Notes under the pieces: model-generated
Told to the model about the DNA's origin: nothing
Seen by the model: the letters and a program-made list of their open reading frames with translations, nothing else
The model's database searches: none
Program-made: the position numbers and the translations under genes
Shown: one piece after another, positions 43,137 to 50,685 of the stretch
Position numbering within the stretch: the stretch's first letter is position 1
How the letters are laid out: every line of letters begins with the position of its first letter
Assembly (NCBI GenBank): GCA_934095865.1
Contig: CAKOKU010000003.1
Location: 1-64,000 of the forward strand
Source of the DNA: an uncultured Bacilli bacterium
Lineage (GTDB): Bacteria > Bacillota_I > Bacilli_A > RF39 > UBA660
Reading direction: 5' to 3'
DNA length: 64,000 nucleotides

Positions 43137-43926
43137 TTATTTAAAAGAAATTCATAAAGGACGTTCTAATCAAGAAATAGCAGACTTAATGAATATGAAA
43201 TTTGATACTAATTTTACTAAATTATCAATAAATAGTAGAAAAAGAGTATTAAAACTCATATCGAATTATAAATATATGCCTAAATATTCGCCAGAAATAA
43301 TTAATTATATAAAGAAAAATCATAAAGGAAAATCTACGATTGAATTATCTGATGAGGTAAATAAAGTATTTAATATAGATACTAATCCCGATAGTATTCA
43401 AAACCTTAAAAGCAGGATCAAAAGAACAGAAGGATTTATATTCGAGCCAGCTAAAAACGACGGTTGTATCAAAAAGGGTAATATTCCAATGAATAAAGGT
43501 AAAAAGTGGGATGATTACTTATCTAAAGAAAAACAAGAACGTTGTAGAAAAACAACTTATAAAAAAGGAAATAAATCGTCTAATGCAGTTGATATTGGCG
43601 AAGAACACATGAGATATTCAGGGAGTAAGCCTGATGATTTAGGATATTTATATGTAAAAGTATGCGATGGCAAAGGCAATAAGAATTGGAAGCCTAAACA
43701 ACAGATAGTATATGAACAACATTATGGTCCAATACCTCCAAAGCATAAAGTGATATTTGCTGATGGTGATAGATTTAATTTTAATCCGGATAATTTAATT
43801 TTAGTATCTAATTCAGAGGAATTAATCATGAATAAAAGAAAATTAAGATATAAAGATAAAGAATTAACTAGGACAGGATCAATAATAGCAAAGGTTATTG
43901 ATAAAACTAATAAAATCAAAAAATGA
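43105..43926 (+). CDS. HNH-signature endonuclease with two N-terminal HTH repeats
   Basis: 273 residues. Two related N-terminal segments (KEIHKGRSNQEIADLMN and KKNHKGKSTIELSDEVN) look like duplicated helix-turn-helix units. A C-terminal HNH_3-type domain follows (LGYLYVKVCD, YEQHYGPIPPKHKVIFADGD, NFNPDNLILVS). The usual HH pair of HNH is replaced by FA in VIFADGD, a variant common in phage homing-type proteins, so nuclease activity is uncertain. It could be a homing endonuclease or morphon inserted in the early operon. Confidence 0.75.
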   Translation: MRKIWNQEKDNYLKEIHKGRSNQEIADLMNMKFDTNFTKLSINSRKRVLKLISNYKYMPKYSPEIINYIKKNHKGKSTIELSDEVNKVFNIDTNPDSIQNLKSRIKRTEGFIFEPAKNDGCIKKGNIPMNKGKKWDDYLSKEKQERCRKTTYKKGNKSSNAVDIGEEHMRYSGSKPDDLGYLYVKVCDGKGNKNWKPKQQIVYEQHYGPIPPKHKVIFADGDRFNFNPDNLILVSNSEELIMNKRKLRYKDKELTRTGSIIAKVIDKTNKIKK

Positions 43927-44117
43927 AAGATTACGAACAGTTATACTATGATTCTCAATATGAGATTAAAAAATTAAAACAGAGAATCCAAGAATTAGAA
44001 AACGATTTAATGCTTGTTAAAAAATCAGATAAGAAAAAATTAGATATAAAAAAAGAAATCTTAAAAGAATTTAAAAATTATAAAAGCAAAGAGGTGAGTA
44101 AAAGTGAGAAAGTATAG
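43923..44117 (+). CDS. Small coiled-coil phage protein
   Basis: 64 residues, almost wholly heptad-patterned (YEIKKLKQRIQELENDLML) with a Lys-rich tail. Overlaps the HNH gene by ATGA. Function unknown. Confidence 0.55.
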   Translation: MKDYEQLYYDSQYEIKKLKQRIQELENDLMLVKKSDKKKLDIKKEILKEFKNYKSKEVSKSEKV

Positions 44118-44409
44118 CGGTAGTTGGAATGCCGAGGAAATGAAAATCAATTTCAATCAAAAACAATGGCGACAAGATTTAGCAGCATTTATTAGTAAAA
44201 AAAGATATTGGTTTCAAACAAGAGTAAGCAGATCAAGAACTATTGAAAAGAAAACTAACTATAATGACGCAGTTAAAGAATTTAGTATTTATAATCCACA
44301 TGGTGGTGAAGAAATTATTAGGTATATGAATAAAAATGAAATAGTTTATACAACCAATGAACAACTATTGTCAGAGTATTACGAAACAAAAGGATTTAAA
44401 AGAGATTAG
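44104..44409 (+). CDS. Uncharacterised phage protein
   Basis: 101 residues, basic N-terminal half (QKQWRQDLAAFISKKRYWFQ) and an acidic end. GTG start with GAGGTGAG upstream, inside the previous gene. Not recognised. Confidence 0.58.
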   Translation: MRKYSGSWNAEEMKINFNQKQWRQDLAAFISKKRYWFQTRVSRSRTIEKKTNYNDAVKEFSIYNPHGGEEIIRYMNKNEIVYTTNEQLLSEYYETKGFKRD

Positions 44410-44417
44410 GAGGAATT

Positions 44418-44672
44418 ATGAATTCTGGTAAAGATTTAATCGAGGAATTAAAAAAACGAGGATTTACCGAGAAAATGTATTTTGAATTAGGTAATTCGTT
44501 AATAAAAGAATATAAGGGTAAAGAATATCATTATTCAATTATACTTTCCTTCAAAGGAAATGTATATTTAACAAATTATGATGAAAATAATTCAGGAACA
44601 TTTTGTTTGAATTTAGATAAAGAATTTACGGATGATTTATTATTCATAGTTCCATTTGTAAATAAAGAATAA
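44418..44672 (+). CDS. Uncharacterised small phage protein
   Basis: 84 residues with an alternating beta pattern in the second half (YHYSIILSFKGNVYLTNYD). AGGAGGAATT precedes the ATG. Not recognised. Confidence 0.58.
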   Translation: MNSGKDLIEELKKRGFTEKMYFELGNSLIKEYKGKEYHYSIILSFKGNVYLTNYDENNSGTFCLNLDKEFTDDLLFIVPFVNKE

Positions 44673-44700
44673 AAAGGGATTATTTTTATAGGAGGATGTT

Positions 44701-45858
44701 ATGGAAATTGTAAATAAAAATATCGAAGAAATCAAAATGTATGAAAATAATCCTAGAAATAATGACGGTGCAGTTGAGTATGTTGCTAATTCAATAAAAG
44801 AGTTTGGATTCAAAGTTCCAATAGTTTTAGATAAAAACAATATTATTGTAGCAGGGCATACTCGATATAAAGCCGCAAAATTATTAAATATAACAGAAAT
44901 ACCATGTATTATTGCTGATGATTTAAGTGATGAACAAGTAAAGGCATTTAGATTAATTGATAATAAAGCCGCAGAATTAGCATCATGGGATATTGACTTA
45001 TTAAACCTTGAATTAGAAAACATCAAAGATATAGACATGGAATTATTTGATTTTCAAATAAGCAATATTTTAGATAATGTTGTCGATGATGAGTATGAGG
45101 TAGAATTACCAGAAGATCCAAAAACAAAAAACGGAAATATTTATAAATTAGGAAATCATTATTTGATGTGTGGTGATAGTACCAATGCAGAAGATGTTAA
45201 AAAATTAATGAATAATCAATTAGCAGATTTAATTGTTACCGATCCACCATACAATGTCAATTACGAGGGAAAAACTGATAATAATTTAAAAATTATGAAT
45301 GACAATATGGAAGATAATCAGTTTTATAGTTTTTTAGAATCAGCATTTATAAATCTATACGATTCAATAAAAGCAGGAGGATCCATTTATGTATTTCATG
45401 CAGATACAGAAGGATTAAATTTTAGAAAAGCAATGATGAGTTCTGGATTCAAATTAGCAGAGTGTTTAGTATGGGTAAAGAATGCATTTGTAATGGGACG
45501 TCAAGATTATCATTGGAAACATGAGCCAGTACTATATGGATGGAAGCCAGGAGCAAGTCATTATTTCATAAATGATAGATCACAAAGCACAGTATTAGAG
45601 TTTGATAAGCCAATAAGAAACGAAGAACATCCTACTATGAAACCTATCGATTTAATTGCTTATTTGATAAATAATTCAAGTAAAAAAGATGAAATTGTAT
45701 TGGACCTTTTCGGAGGTAGTGGAACAACGATGATTGCTTGTGAGCAGACTAATAGAAAAGCCTTTATTATGGAATTAGATCCAAGATATTGCGACGTTAT
45801 TGTTGATAGATGGGAAAAGTTTACTAATCAGAAAGCCGAACTAATCAACGAGGAATAG
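44701..45858 (+). CDS. ParB-domain DNA methyltransferase (N6-A or N4-C)
   Basis: 385 residues. A ParB-like N-terminal domain (about 1-100; ENPRNNDGAVEYVANSI, VAGHTRYKAA) is followed by a DNA methyltransferase domain with the catalytic DPPY at residue 181 and the SAM motif FGGSGTT at about 337, the order of beta-class enzymes. No restriction gene is adjacent, so it is an orphan phage methylase, possibly protecting the genome from host restriction or tuning packaging. AGGAGGATGTT precedes the ATG. Confidence 0.92.
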   Translation: MEIVNKNIEEIKMYENNPRNNDGAVEYVANSIKEFGFKVPIVLDKNNIIVAGHTRYKAAKLLNITEIPCIIADDLSDEQVKAFRLIDNKAAELASWDIDLLNLELENIKDIDMELFDFQISNILDNVVDDEYEVELPEDPKTKNGNIYKLGNHYLMCGDSTNAEDVKKLMNNQLADLIVTDPPYNVNYEGKTDNNLKIMNDNMEDNQFYSFLESAFINLYDSIKAGGSIYVFHADTEGLNFRKAMMSSGFKLAECLVWVKNAFVMGRQDYHWKHEPVLYGWKPGASHYFINDRSQSTVLEFDKPIRNEEHPTMKPIDLIAYLINNSSKKDEIVLDLFGGSGTTMIACEQTNRKAFIMELDPRYCDVIVDRWEKFTNQKAELINEE

Positions 45859-45860
45859 TT

Positions 45861-46154
45861 ATGAATGATAATTTCATAAAAAAAGATACTTTCGAGAGAT
45901 TATGTGCATTACAATGTGAATTAAAAGAAATTGCGGGAGCCTTTGGAGTATCAGAAGAACAGGTAAGAGTGTGGTGCAAGAATGTTTATCATAATGATTT
46001 TGAGGAGGTATATAGAAGGTTATCTAATAAAGGCAAAATATCAATTAGAAATTTACAATTCAAATTAGCAGAAAAAAGTCCGACAATGGCTATCTATCTA
46101 GGAAAAGTTTATTTGAATCAAGATGATAAAGTGAATCAAGAAAATAAAGATTAG
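45861..46154 (+). CDS. Small HTH phage protein
   Basis: 97 residues with a helix-turn-helix (KEIAGAFGVSEEQVRVWCKN) and an end (KISIRNLQFKLAEKSPTMAIYLGK) typical of small DNA-binding proteins that accompany phage ParB-methylases. It starts 2 bases after the methylase. It might be an auxiliary terminase or transcription factor; no evidence decides this. Confidence 0.68.
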   Translation: MNDNFIKKDTFERLCALQCELKEIAGAFGVSEEQVRVWCKNVYHNDFEEVYRRLSNKGKISIRNLQFKLAEKSPTMAIYLGKVYLNQDDKVNQENKD

Positions 46155-46167
46155 GAAGGTGAAAAAA

Positions 46168-46362
46168 ATGAAAAATAAAAAAATATTAGAAATTGCTACA
46201 ATAATGATATGTGTCGCTATTTGTTTAGCTTTAATAATATTTTTCTGTACTTTTTTAGAAATGCTAAATGATTATAGATGCTATAATTTACCATTAAACG
46301 AATTTTTTAAAGATAAGAGATGTGAAAGATACTGGGATATGAAAAAATGGAGTGAAAAATGA
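46168..46362 (+). CDS. Small phage membrane protein
   Basis: 64 residues with one transmembrane helix (about 8-30) and a Cys-containing hydrophilic tail. ATG 46168 follows AGGAAGGTG. Overlaps the next micro-ORF by ATGA. Confidence 0.58.
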   Translation: MKNKKILEIATIMICVAICLALIIFFCTFLEMLNDYRCYNLPLNEFFKDKRCERYWDMKKWSEK

Positions 46363-46475
46363 TTATGATTTATATTTTAATGATTTTGTTAATTATATTA
46401 ATTTTATTTATTTATAGTTGTTTAAAAATATCTAGTATATGTGAGGATATAGAAAATGAAAAAAATAGTAAATGA
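46359..46475 (+). CDS. Tiny phage membrane protein (38 residues)
   Basis: The ATG overlaps the preceding stop (ATGA), with GGAGTG upstream. The product is one long hydrophobic helix (YILMILLIILILFIYSC) with a short charged tail. It overlaps the next gene by 20 bases. Confidence 0.55.
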   Translation: MIMIYILMILLIILILFIYSCLKISSICEDIENEKNSK

Positions 46476-46758
46476 TAAATTATATGATACCAATAAAGCA
46501 ACAATTATATTTGAATTTAGAAAAAAATTAAAGGGAGAAGACTGTTGGTTTAAAAAAGGATATGCCTTTTATTATTGGACTGATGCACAAGTATACAAAA
46601 CTTCCAAGGGCAATTATTTTTATCATTATAATGCTAAAGAAGAATATAACGAAATTATCGAGCCAACAACACTTGATAATGTAAAAAAACTAATTAAAAT
46701 TTTAAATCCAGATAAATATATAGAATTATTTGGTGTAAATGATATTGAGGAGGCATAA
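46456..46758 (+). CDS. Uncharacterised phage protein
   Basis: 100 residues, aromatic-rich (CWFKKGYAFYYWTDAQVY). GAGGATATAG lies before the ATG. Overlaps the next gene by one base. Not recognised. Confidence 0.58.
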   Translation: MKKIVNDKLYDTNKATIIFEFRKKLKGEDCWFKKGYAFYYWTDAQVYKTSKGNYFYHYNAKEEYNEIIEPTTLDNVKKLIKILNPDKYIELFGVNDIEEA

Positions 46759-46970
46759 TGAAAGTAAATGATATTAAATTTGGAGATATAGTTATATATA
46801 GAAATGGTAAAGTAAATAATGTTAATAATCCATATAGATATAATAAATATTTTAATGATAATTTTGAAAATGTATCAAAAGGTACTGATTTTGATATTAT
46901 GAGAATTCAAAGATATATAAAAATATTTGGATTTTATAAATTGAAAACAATTTATAGGAGGTACAAATGA
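46758..46970 (+). CDS. Uncharacterised small phage protein
   Basis: 70 residues, Tyr/Asn-rich, basic. GAGG 6 bases before the ATG, inside the preceding gene. Coupled by ATGA to the next micro-ORF. Confidence 0.52.
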   Translation: MKVNDIKFGDIVIYRNGKVNNVNNPYRYNKYFNDNFENVSKGTDFDIMRIQRYIKIFGFYKLKTIYRRYK

Positions 46971-47113
46971 AATATTTATTATTAGTATATTTAAAAAAAG
47001 GGCATACGGAATCTTATTATTCTAATGAACTTAAAGGTTTGAAAGAATATGCAGAATTTAGAAAATTCGATAATTTTAAACTGTTTGAACTAAAAGAGGT
47101 GGAAGAATGTTAA
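46967..47113 (+). CDS. Small phage protein (48 residues)
   Basis: An AGGAGG at 46957-46962 precedes the ATG at 46967. The product (MKYLLLVYLKKGHTESYY...) reads as a compact globular protein and fills an otherwise empty slot, overlapping both neighbours by a few bases. Confidence 0.55.
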   Translation: MKYLLLVYLKKGHTESYYSNELKGLKEYAEFRKFDNFKLFELKEVEEC

Positions 47114-47361
47114 GCAACGATGAAATGAAATTATTAAATGAAATGAAAGATAATTGTATTAAACAAGCGAATTATGTAGATCCAAATGCAATGTTAAAAT
47201 ATAATTTATTGACAAAATTAAGTTTTATATCTCAAAAGATAGAAAATATACAAAAAATATTAGTTAATAGTAAAGAATATGCAATGGCGGTAGCAATGGA
47301 ATTAAACGATAAGCAAAGTGTATTAATTGAAATTATTAACGAAATTGATAAGGAGGTATAA
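47107..47361 (+). CDS. Uncharacterised helical phage protein
   Basis: 84 residues, all helical. GAGGTGG precedes the ATG. Not recognised. Confidence 0.55.
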   Translation: MLSNDEMKLLNEMKDNCIKQANYVDPNAMLKYNLLTKLSFISQKIENIQKILVNSKEYAMAVAMELNDKQSVLIEIINEIDKEV

Positions 47362-47363
47362 AG

Positions 47364-47798
47364 ATGGATGTTGTAGACTTAAAAACAAAAGTAAAAAATA
47401 AAGAAATCAATTTTTTCTTAAATGATGGTTATATTTATTGCAAAAATAATAAAACAGAAGAAATTGCTATTGTTGGAAATTATTATTGTGTAGAAGTATC
47501 AGCAAAAGAAATAAAGATAATAGACGAGAATCATAATGTAATGCATCTTAATGAAATAAACGAAAAGCCTAATTTGATTTATATTAGCAAAAATACGGAT
47601 TTAGCATTATTAAAATCATTAGGATTTCATTTATGTAGAGATGGACATTATGTTAAAAGAGTATATTTATGTAATGAAAATGATGATAAGAATTTTTATG
47701 ACATAGATCCAAAAACACGAATATTGAAATTAACTAGATTAGATGGTGATTTAGACGATACAATAATTAAATTAGTAAAGGCGGGATTTATAAGATGA
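47364..47798 (+). CDS. Uncharacterised phage protein
   Basis: 144 residues, mixed alpha/beta; AAGGAGGTATAAAG precedes the ATG. Overlaps the next gene by ATGA. No motif recognised. Confidence 0.6.
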   Translation: MDVVDLKTKVKNKEINFFLNDGYIYCKNNKTEEIAIVGNYYCVEVSAKEIKIIDENHNVMHLNEINEKPNLIYISKNTDLALLKSLGFHLCRDGHYVKRVYLCNENDDKNFYDIDPKTRILKLTRLDGDLDDTIIKLVKAGFIR

Positions 47799-48031
47799 AA
47801 TTTACATTCGGTGATATAGTAGTTGTCGATAAAATAGAAATTGGTGTCATTGTTAAGTGTTGGATACACAATGCCGATGCCGGTAAAGAGTTTAATTATG
47901 ATGTTTATGTAAGAGAATATAACGGGATTAAAAACTATAAAGAAAATGAAATCGAAAGATATATGGTAAGACATAAGTATTTATCAGAAGAAGAACAAGA
48001 GTATCAATATAATGCCATAAACGGCTTATAA
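47795..48031 (+). CDS. Uncharacterised small phage protein
   Basis: 78 residues. The N-terminal half forms a beta pattern (FTFGDIVVVDKIEIGVIVKC) like small SH3-type folds; the C-terminal half is charged. Last gene of the early run; an intergenic region with a promoter follows. Confidence 0.58.
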   Translation: MKFTFGDIVVVDKIEIGVIVKCWIHNADAGKEFNYDVYVREYNGIKNYKENEIERYMVRHKYLSEEEQEYQYNAINGL

Positions 48032-48100
48032 ATTGACCTCAAAAATATTAAAAAGTATCATAGATATAAAATAGGCATTAAAGCCTTATAAATACTAGCA

Positions 48101-48130
48101 TTAGACTATATTAGTTAGGTGCAATATAAT
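48101..48130 (+). promoter_or_regulatory. Promoter before the tyrosine recombinase
   Basis: TTAGAC (48101-48106), 18 bases, TATAAT (48125-48130). It lies 54 bases before the ATG at 48184, in a 152-base gap that interrupts the otherwise continuous early operon, so the recombinase may be expressed separately. Confidence 0.5.
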
Positions 48131-48183
48131 ATAGTACATATCTTGCATCGAATATATAGGGTGAAAAGAGGTGAATATATGGC

Positions 48184-49041
48184 ATGAATAAAGAAGAATT
48201 AAAAACTAAATTAGATGAATTTATCGAAAATATAGAATTAGAAGAATTGGCAGACAAAACAATTCAGAGTTATAGAAATGCAGTTAATAAGTTTATAGAT
48301 TATTTGCCTAATGAATTTGAAATCAATAAAAAATTGGTTATGGATTGGAAAAAGAAAATGCAAGAAGATGGATATGCCTTAAAATCAAGAAATCAATTTA
48401 TTGTAGTTGTAAATAAGTTCTTATATTATCTAGGTTTAGAAGAATGTGTTGTTAAATTATTTAAAGAACAAGAAAAATCTAACTTAGAAGAATATATCGA
48501 GCCACAAGAACATAAGCGAATGTTAAGATGGGCTAAAAAATTAAATAATATGGAAGCTTATTATATAATTAAAGTTTTTGCAACATCTGGAGCAAGGGTA
48601 AGTGAATTAAAATATTTTACTGTTGAAAATTTAGATAGTAATTATATTAAAGGTGCTTATAACAAAGGTAAAGAAAGAATTTTAATTATGACAAATGAAT
48701 TAAGGCGAGAATTAAAGCATTATTGCAAAGATAAAAAAATTAAAACAGGTCAAATATTCAGAAGTACAGATGAAAAATTTATAAATGATCCTAATAAGAT
48801 GATAAATGTATCGACAATTTGGCGATGGTTGAAAAAGATAGCACGTGCAGCAAAGATTAATCCTAATAAAATCCATGCACACGCATGGCGACATTTATTT
48901 GCAAAACAATGTAAAGAAAATGGCATCGATTTAGACGAATTAGCTGATATATTAGGACATAAAAATATAAACACAACGGCTATATATACAAAAACCTCAA
49001 TGAAAGAGAAAAAACAAAAATTAGAAAAAATAAGGTATTAA
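48184..49041 (+). CDS. Tyrosine recombinase (XerC/D-like)
   Basis: 285 residues with an N-terminal SAM-like core-binding domain (about 1-95) and a C-terminal catalytic domain. The catalytic residues are visible: Arg138 in SGARVSEL, His233 and Arg236 in HAWR, His259 in LGHKN and Tyr268 in AIYTK. It is a second site-specific recombinase in an element that already has a serine integrase. It may resolve phage genome multimers, act on host dif-like sites, or be a relic of another element. RBS GAGGTGA is 9 bases upstream. Confidence 0.92.
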   Translation: MNKEELKTKLDEFIENIELEELADKTIQSYRNAVNKFIDYLPNEFEINKKLVMDWKKKMQEDGYALKSRNQFIVVVNKFLYYLGLEECVVKLFKEQEKSNLEEYIEPQEHKRMLRWAKKLNNMEAYYIIKVFATSGARVSELKYFTVENLDSNYIKGAYNKGKERILIMTNELRRELKHYCKDKKIKTGQIFRSTDEKFINDPNKMINVSTIWRWLKKIARAAKINPNKIHAHAWRHLFAKQCKENGIDLDELADILGHKNINTTAIYTKTSMKEKKQKLEKIRY

Positions 49042-49058
49042 AAATTGGAGGTATTTAT

Positions 49059-49277
49059 ATGAAAGATGAAATAATAGTTATCGAAAATCAAGCATCTCAA
49101 TTATTATCAGAAAAAGATGCTATCATAGAACAAATCAAAAAGAATAATGTTGCTAGGAGTATGGTTTCAACAGAGCATTTAATTTGTACAATTTCAATTA
49201 TGAAAATACCAGATGATCAAGAAAGAAAAATTAGATTATTTGAAGAATTAGACAAATTAGCAGGAGTTATGGAATGA
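49059..49277 (+). CDS. Uncharacterised small phage protein
   Basis: 72 residues, helical. TTGGAGG precedes the ATG. It overlaps the next micro-ORF by ATGA. Not recognised. Confidence 0.57.
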   Translation: MKDEIIVIENQASQLLSEKDAIIEQIKKNNVARSMVSTEHLICTISIMKIPDDQERKIRLFEELDKLAGVME

Positions 49278-49411
49278 TAATCTACTTTCTAATAGGTTTC
49301 ATAATTGGTTATGTTGGCTTAGATCTATATTGCAAATTTAATGAAGAAAAGGTGATAAAATGGAAGGAAAAATGGAGTTCGAGGAATTCGAAGAAAAATA
49401 TCAAACATTAA
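49274..49411 (+). CDS. Small phage membrane protein (45 residues)
   Basis: The ATG overlaps the preceding stop, with AGGAG near 49263. One transmembrane helix (MIIYFLIGFIIGYVGLDLY) and a basic tail. It overlaps the next gene by 52 bases in another frame. Confidence 0.5.
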   Translation: MIIYFLIGFIIGYVGLDLYCKFNEEKVIKWKEKWSSRNSKKNIKH

Positions 49412-49632
49412 CAACAAAAGAGCAAGAAAAAGTTGCTATTGAATTAGTAAAAAGTGTTTTGCAAGATAAAGACCAGGTAAATTCAACAGTTTTTTCTAAA
49501 ATGGTAGATATTCATTTAATCCAAAATTATCCAGATACAGAATATTATGAAATAATACCATTACAACGAAATACGATTGTAGAAAATCGATATTCGTATG
49601 AAGAATTTTTAATCAGAAAGAAAAAAGCTTAA
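49360..49632 (+). CDS. Uncharacterised phage protein
   Basis: 90 acidic residues; AAAAGGTGATAAA precedes the ATG. Not recognised. Probably cotranscribed with the recombinase and the late regulator. Confidence 0.58.
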   Translation: MEGKMEFEEFEEKYQTLTTKEQEKVAIELVKSVLQDKDQVNSTVFSKMVDIHLIQNYPDTEYYEIIPLQRNTIVENRYSYEEFLIRKKKA

Positions 49633-49691
49633 TAAATATCAAAATAGTAATCATAACTTACATGAATTATAGAAAGTAAGGGGTGATGCTT

Positions 49692-50138
49692 ATGTATGAA
49701 AAATACCACAGAAGTTGGTATTTGATGATTTTATCACAAAGAGATTTAGAAGATTCACAATCAAAATTAGATCAGATAGAAGAAGAATTAGTCAAAACAA
49801 CAATATCGATGAAATCAGATATTACAGGAAAAGGTGGTTTTTCTGATAAAATGGCTTCATTGATTGCTAAAAAAGTTGATTTAGAAGATATTATCAAAGC
49901 ACAGAGGACTTTATATAATACTCGTAAAAAAAGAATGAAAAAAGATTTAAGAAAACTTAAAGCAAGCGATGATGTTATGGATGACATTTATAGACGTAAA
50001 TTTGTAGACAAAGAAAAAGTAAAAAATATCGCTAGGGGGGTAAACTTTTCGAGAGAATACACTTACGACTTAATATCGAGAATTCGCCGTAAAATTGACG
50101 AAATTCAAGACGAATTGAGGACAAAAAATAAAAAGTAA
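49692..50138 (+). CDS. ArpU/RinA-like late transcription regulator
   Basis: 148 residues with a helical N-terminus and a C-terminal sigma-70 region 4-like helix-turn-helix (DDIYRRKFVDKEKVKNIARG, FSREYTYDLISRIRRKIDE). Proteins of this type sit just before the packaging genes in Gram-positive phages and activate the late promoter. Immediately downstream is a direct repeat and a TATAAT box that fit such a promoter. ATG 49692 follows GGGGTGATG. Confidence 0.82.
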   Translation: MYEKYHRSWYLMILSQRDLEDSQSKLDQIEEELVKTTISMKSDITGKGGFSDKMASLIAKKVDLEDIIKAQRTLYNTRKKRMKKDLRKLKASDDVMDDIYRRKFVDKEKVKNIARGVNFSREYTYDLISRIRRKIDEIQDELRTKNKK

Positions 50139-50141
50139 ACA

Positions 50142-50174
50142 TCTTACAAAATCTTACAAAACTTGTGTTATAAT
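50142..50174 (+). promoter_or_regulatory. Candidate late promoter with direct repeats
   Basis: TCTTACAAAA is repeated in tandem (50142-50151 and 50152-50161), followed by an extended -10 (TGTTATAAT, TATAAT at 50169-50174) with no consensus -35. The repeats occupy the -35 region, as expected for an activator-dependent promoter. Confidence 0.6.
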
Positions 50175-50252
50175 GTTATTGTGAGATTATTATAAAATGG
50201 CTTACATCTGTTAGTTCTTTACTCACAGTTTGGAACTTATAGAGGTTTTGAG

Positions 50253-50290
50253 TGTTGCACCAATTAAGCAATGCTTTTTTTTTAATTTTT
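50253..50290 (+). terminator. Possible leader attenuator/terminator
   Basis: TGTTGC (50253-50258) can pair with GCAATG (50268-50273; two G-T pairs), followed by C and ten Ts. It lies in the late leader before the first late gene. The stem is weak. Confidence 0.35.
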
Positions 50291-50313
50291 TTTTGAAAGG
50301 TGGTGCGAAAGTT

Positions 50314-50685
50314 ATGAGTAAGAAAGATGCAAAGAATACACCAGCTAAAAAGGATGATTCAATGGTAGAGGTAAGAGTAATCAACAATTTCCTAGACAAA
50401 ACAAAAAATAAAAAGTTCATGTCAGTTGATACTGTTTATAAGACAGATAAAGACAGAGCTGATGAATTAGTTAGACTAGGTTATGTTGTATATGTTGCCG
50501 AAGATCCAAATGCTAATGGTAATGTAGATCCAAATGCTGATGGAAACGAAGATCCAAATGCTAATGGTAATGTAGATCCAAATGCTGATGGAAACGAAGA
50601 TCCAAATGCTGATGGAAACGAAGATCCAAATGCTGATGGTAATGTAGATCCAAATGCTGATGATTCAAATGTCCCAAACGAATAA
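50314..50685 (+). CDS. Phage protein with N-terminal beta domain and DPNADGNE repeats
   Basis: 123 residues. The N-terminal part (VEVRVINNFLDKTKNKKFMS...DRADELVRLGYV) matches a small domain often encoded next to phage head genes. Seven acidic 8-residue repeats (DPNADGNE / DPNANGNV) follow, then VPNE and a stop. The end contains C CCA AAC in the reading frame, a canonical -1 slippery site, leading directly into an HNH frame. ATG 50314 follows GAAAGGTGG; an upstream ATG at 50230 would read through the poly-T leader and is rejected. Confidence 0.72.
   Translation: MSKKDAKNTPAKKDDSMVEVRVINNFLDKTKNKKFMSVDTVYKTDKDRADELVRLGYVVYVAEDPNANGNVDPNADGNEDPNANGNVDPNADGNEDPNADGNEDPNADGNVDPNADDSNVPNE
50503..50664 (+). 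repeat. 24-bp tandem repeat array (7 units)
   Basis: Units beginning GATCCAAATGCT recur every 24 bases; six full and one partial copy. Units alternate between two near-identical types, which suggests expansion by slippage or unequal recombination. Confidence 0.9.
50673..50679 (+). other. Candidate -1 programmed frameshift site CCCAAAC
   Basis: C CCA AAC sits in the correct X XXY YYZ phase of the repeat-protein gene, one codon before its stop. A -1 slip continues straight into the HNH frame, which has no ATG, GTG or TTG before its first zinc cysteines. Confidence 0.5.

Noticed and set aside
46338..46370. Lysis genes among the small membrane proteins
   Set aside because: They lie in the early region, far before the tail genes; no endolysin is present, and the lysis module should be beyond the window end.
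50230..50313. Upstream extension of the repeat-protein gene starting at ATG 50230
   Set aside because: It would translate the poly-T leader as FFFNFFL and has no ribosome binding site; ATG 50314 has a good one and gives a sensible N-terminus.
50503..50664. CRISPR-like array
   Set aside because: Repeats are contiguous 24-bp coding units with no spacers; no cas genes in the window.
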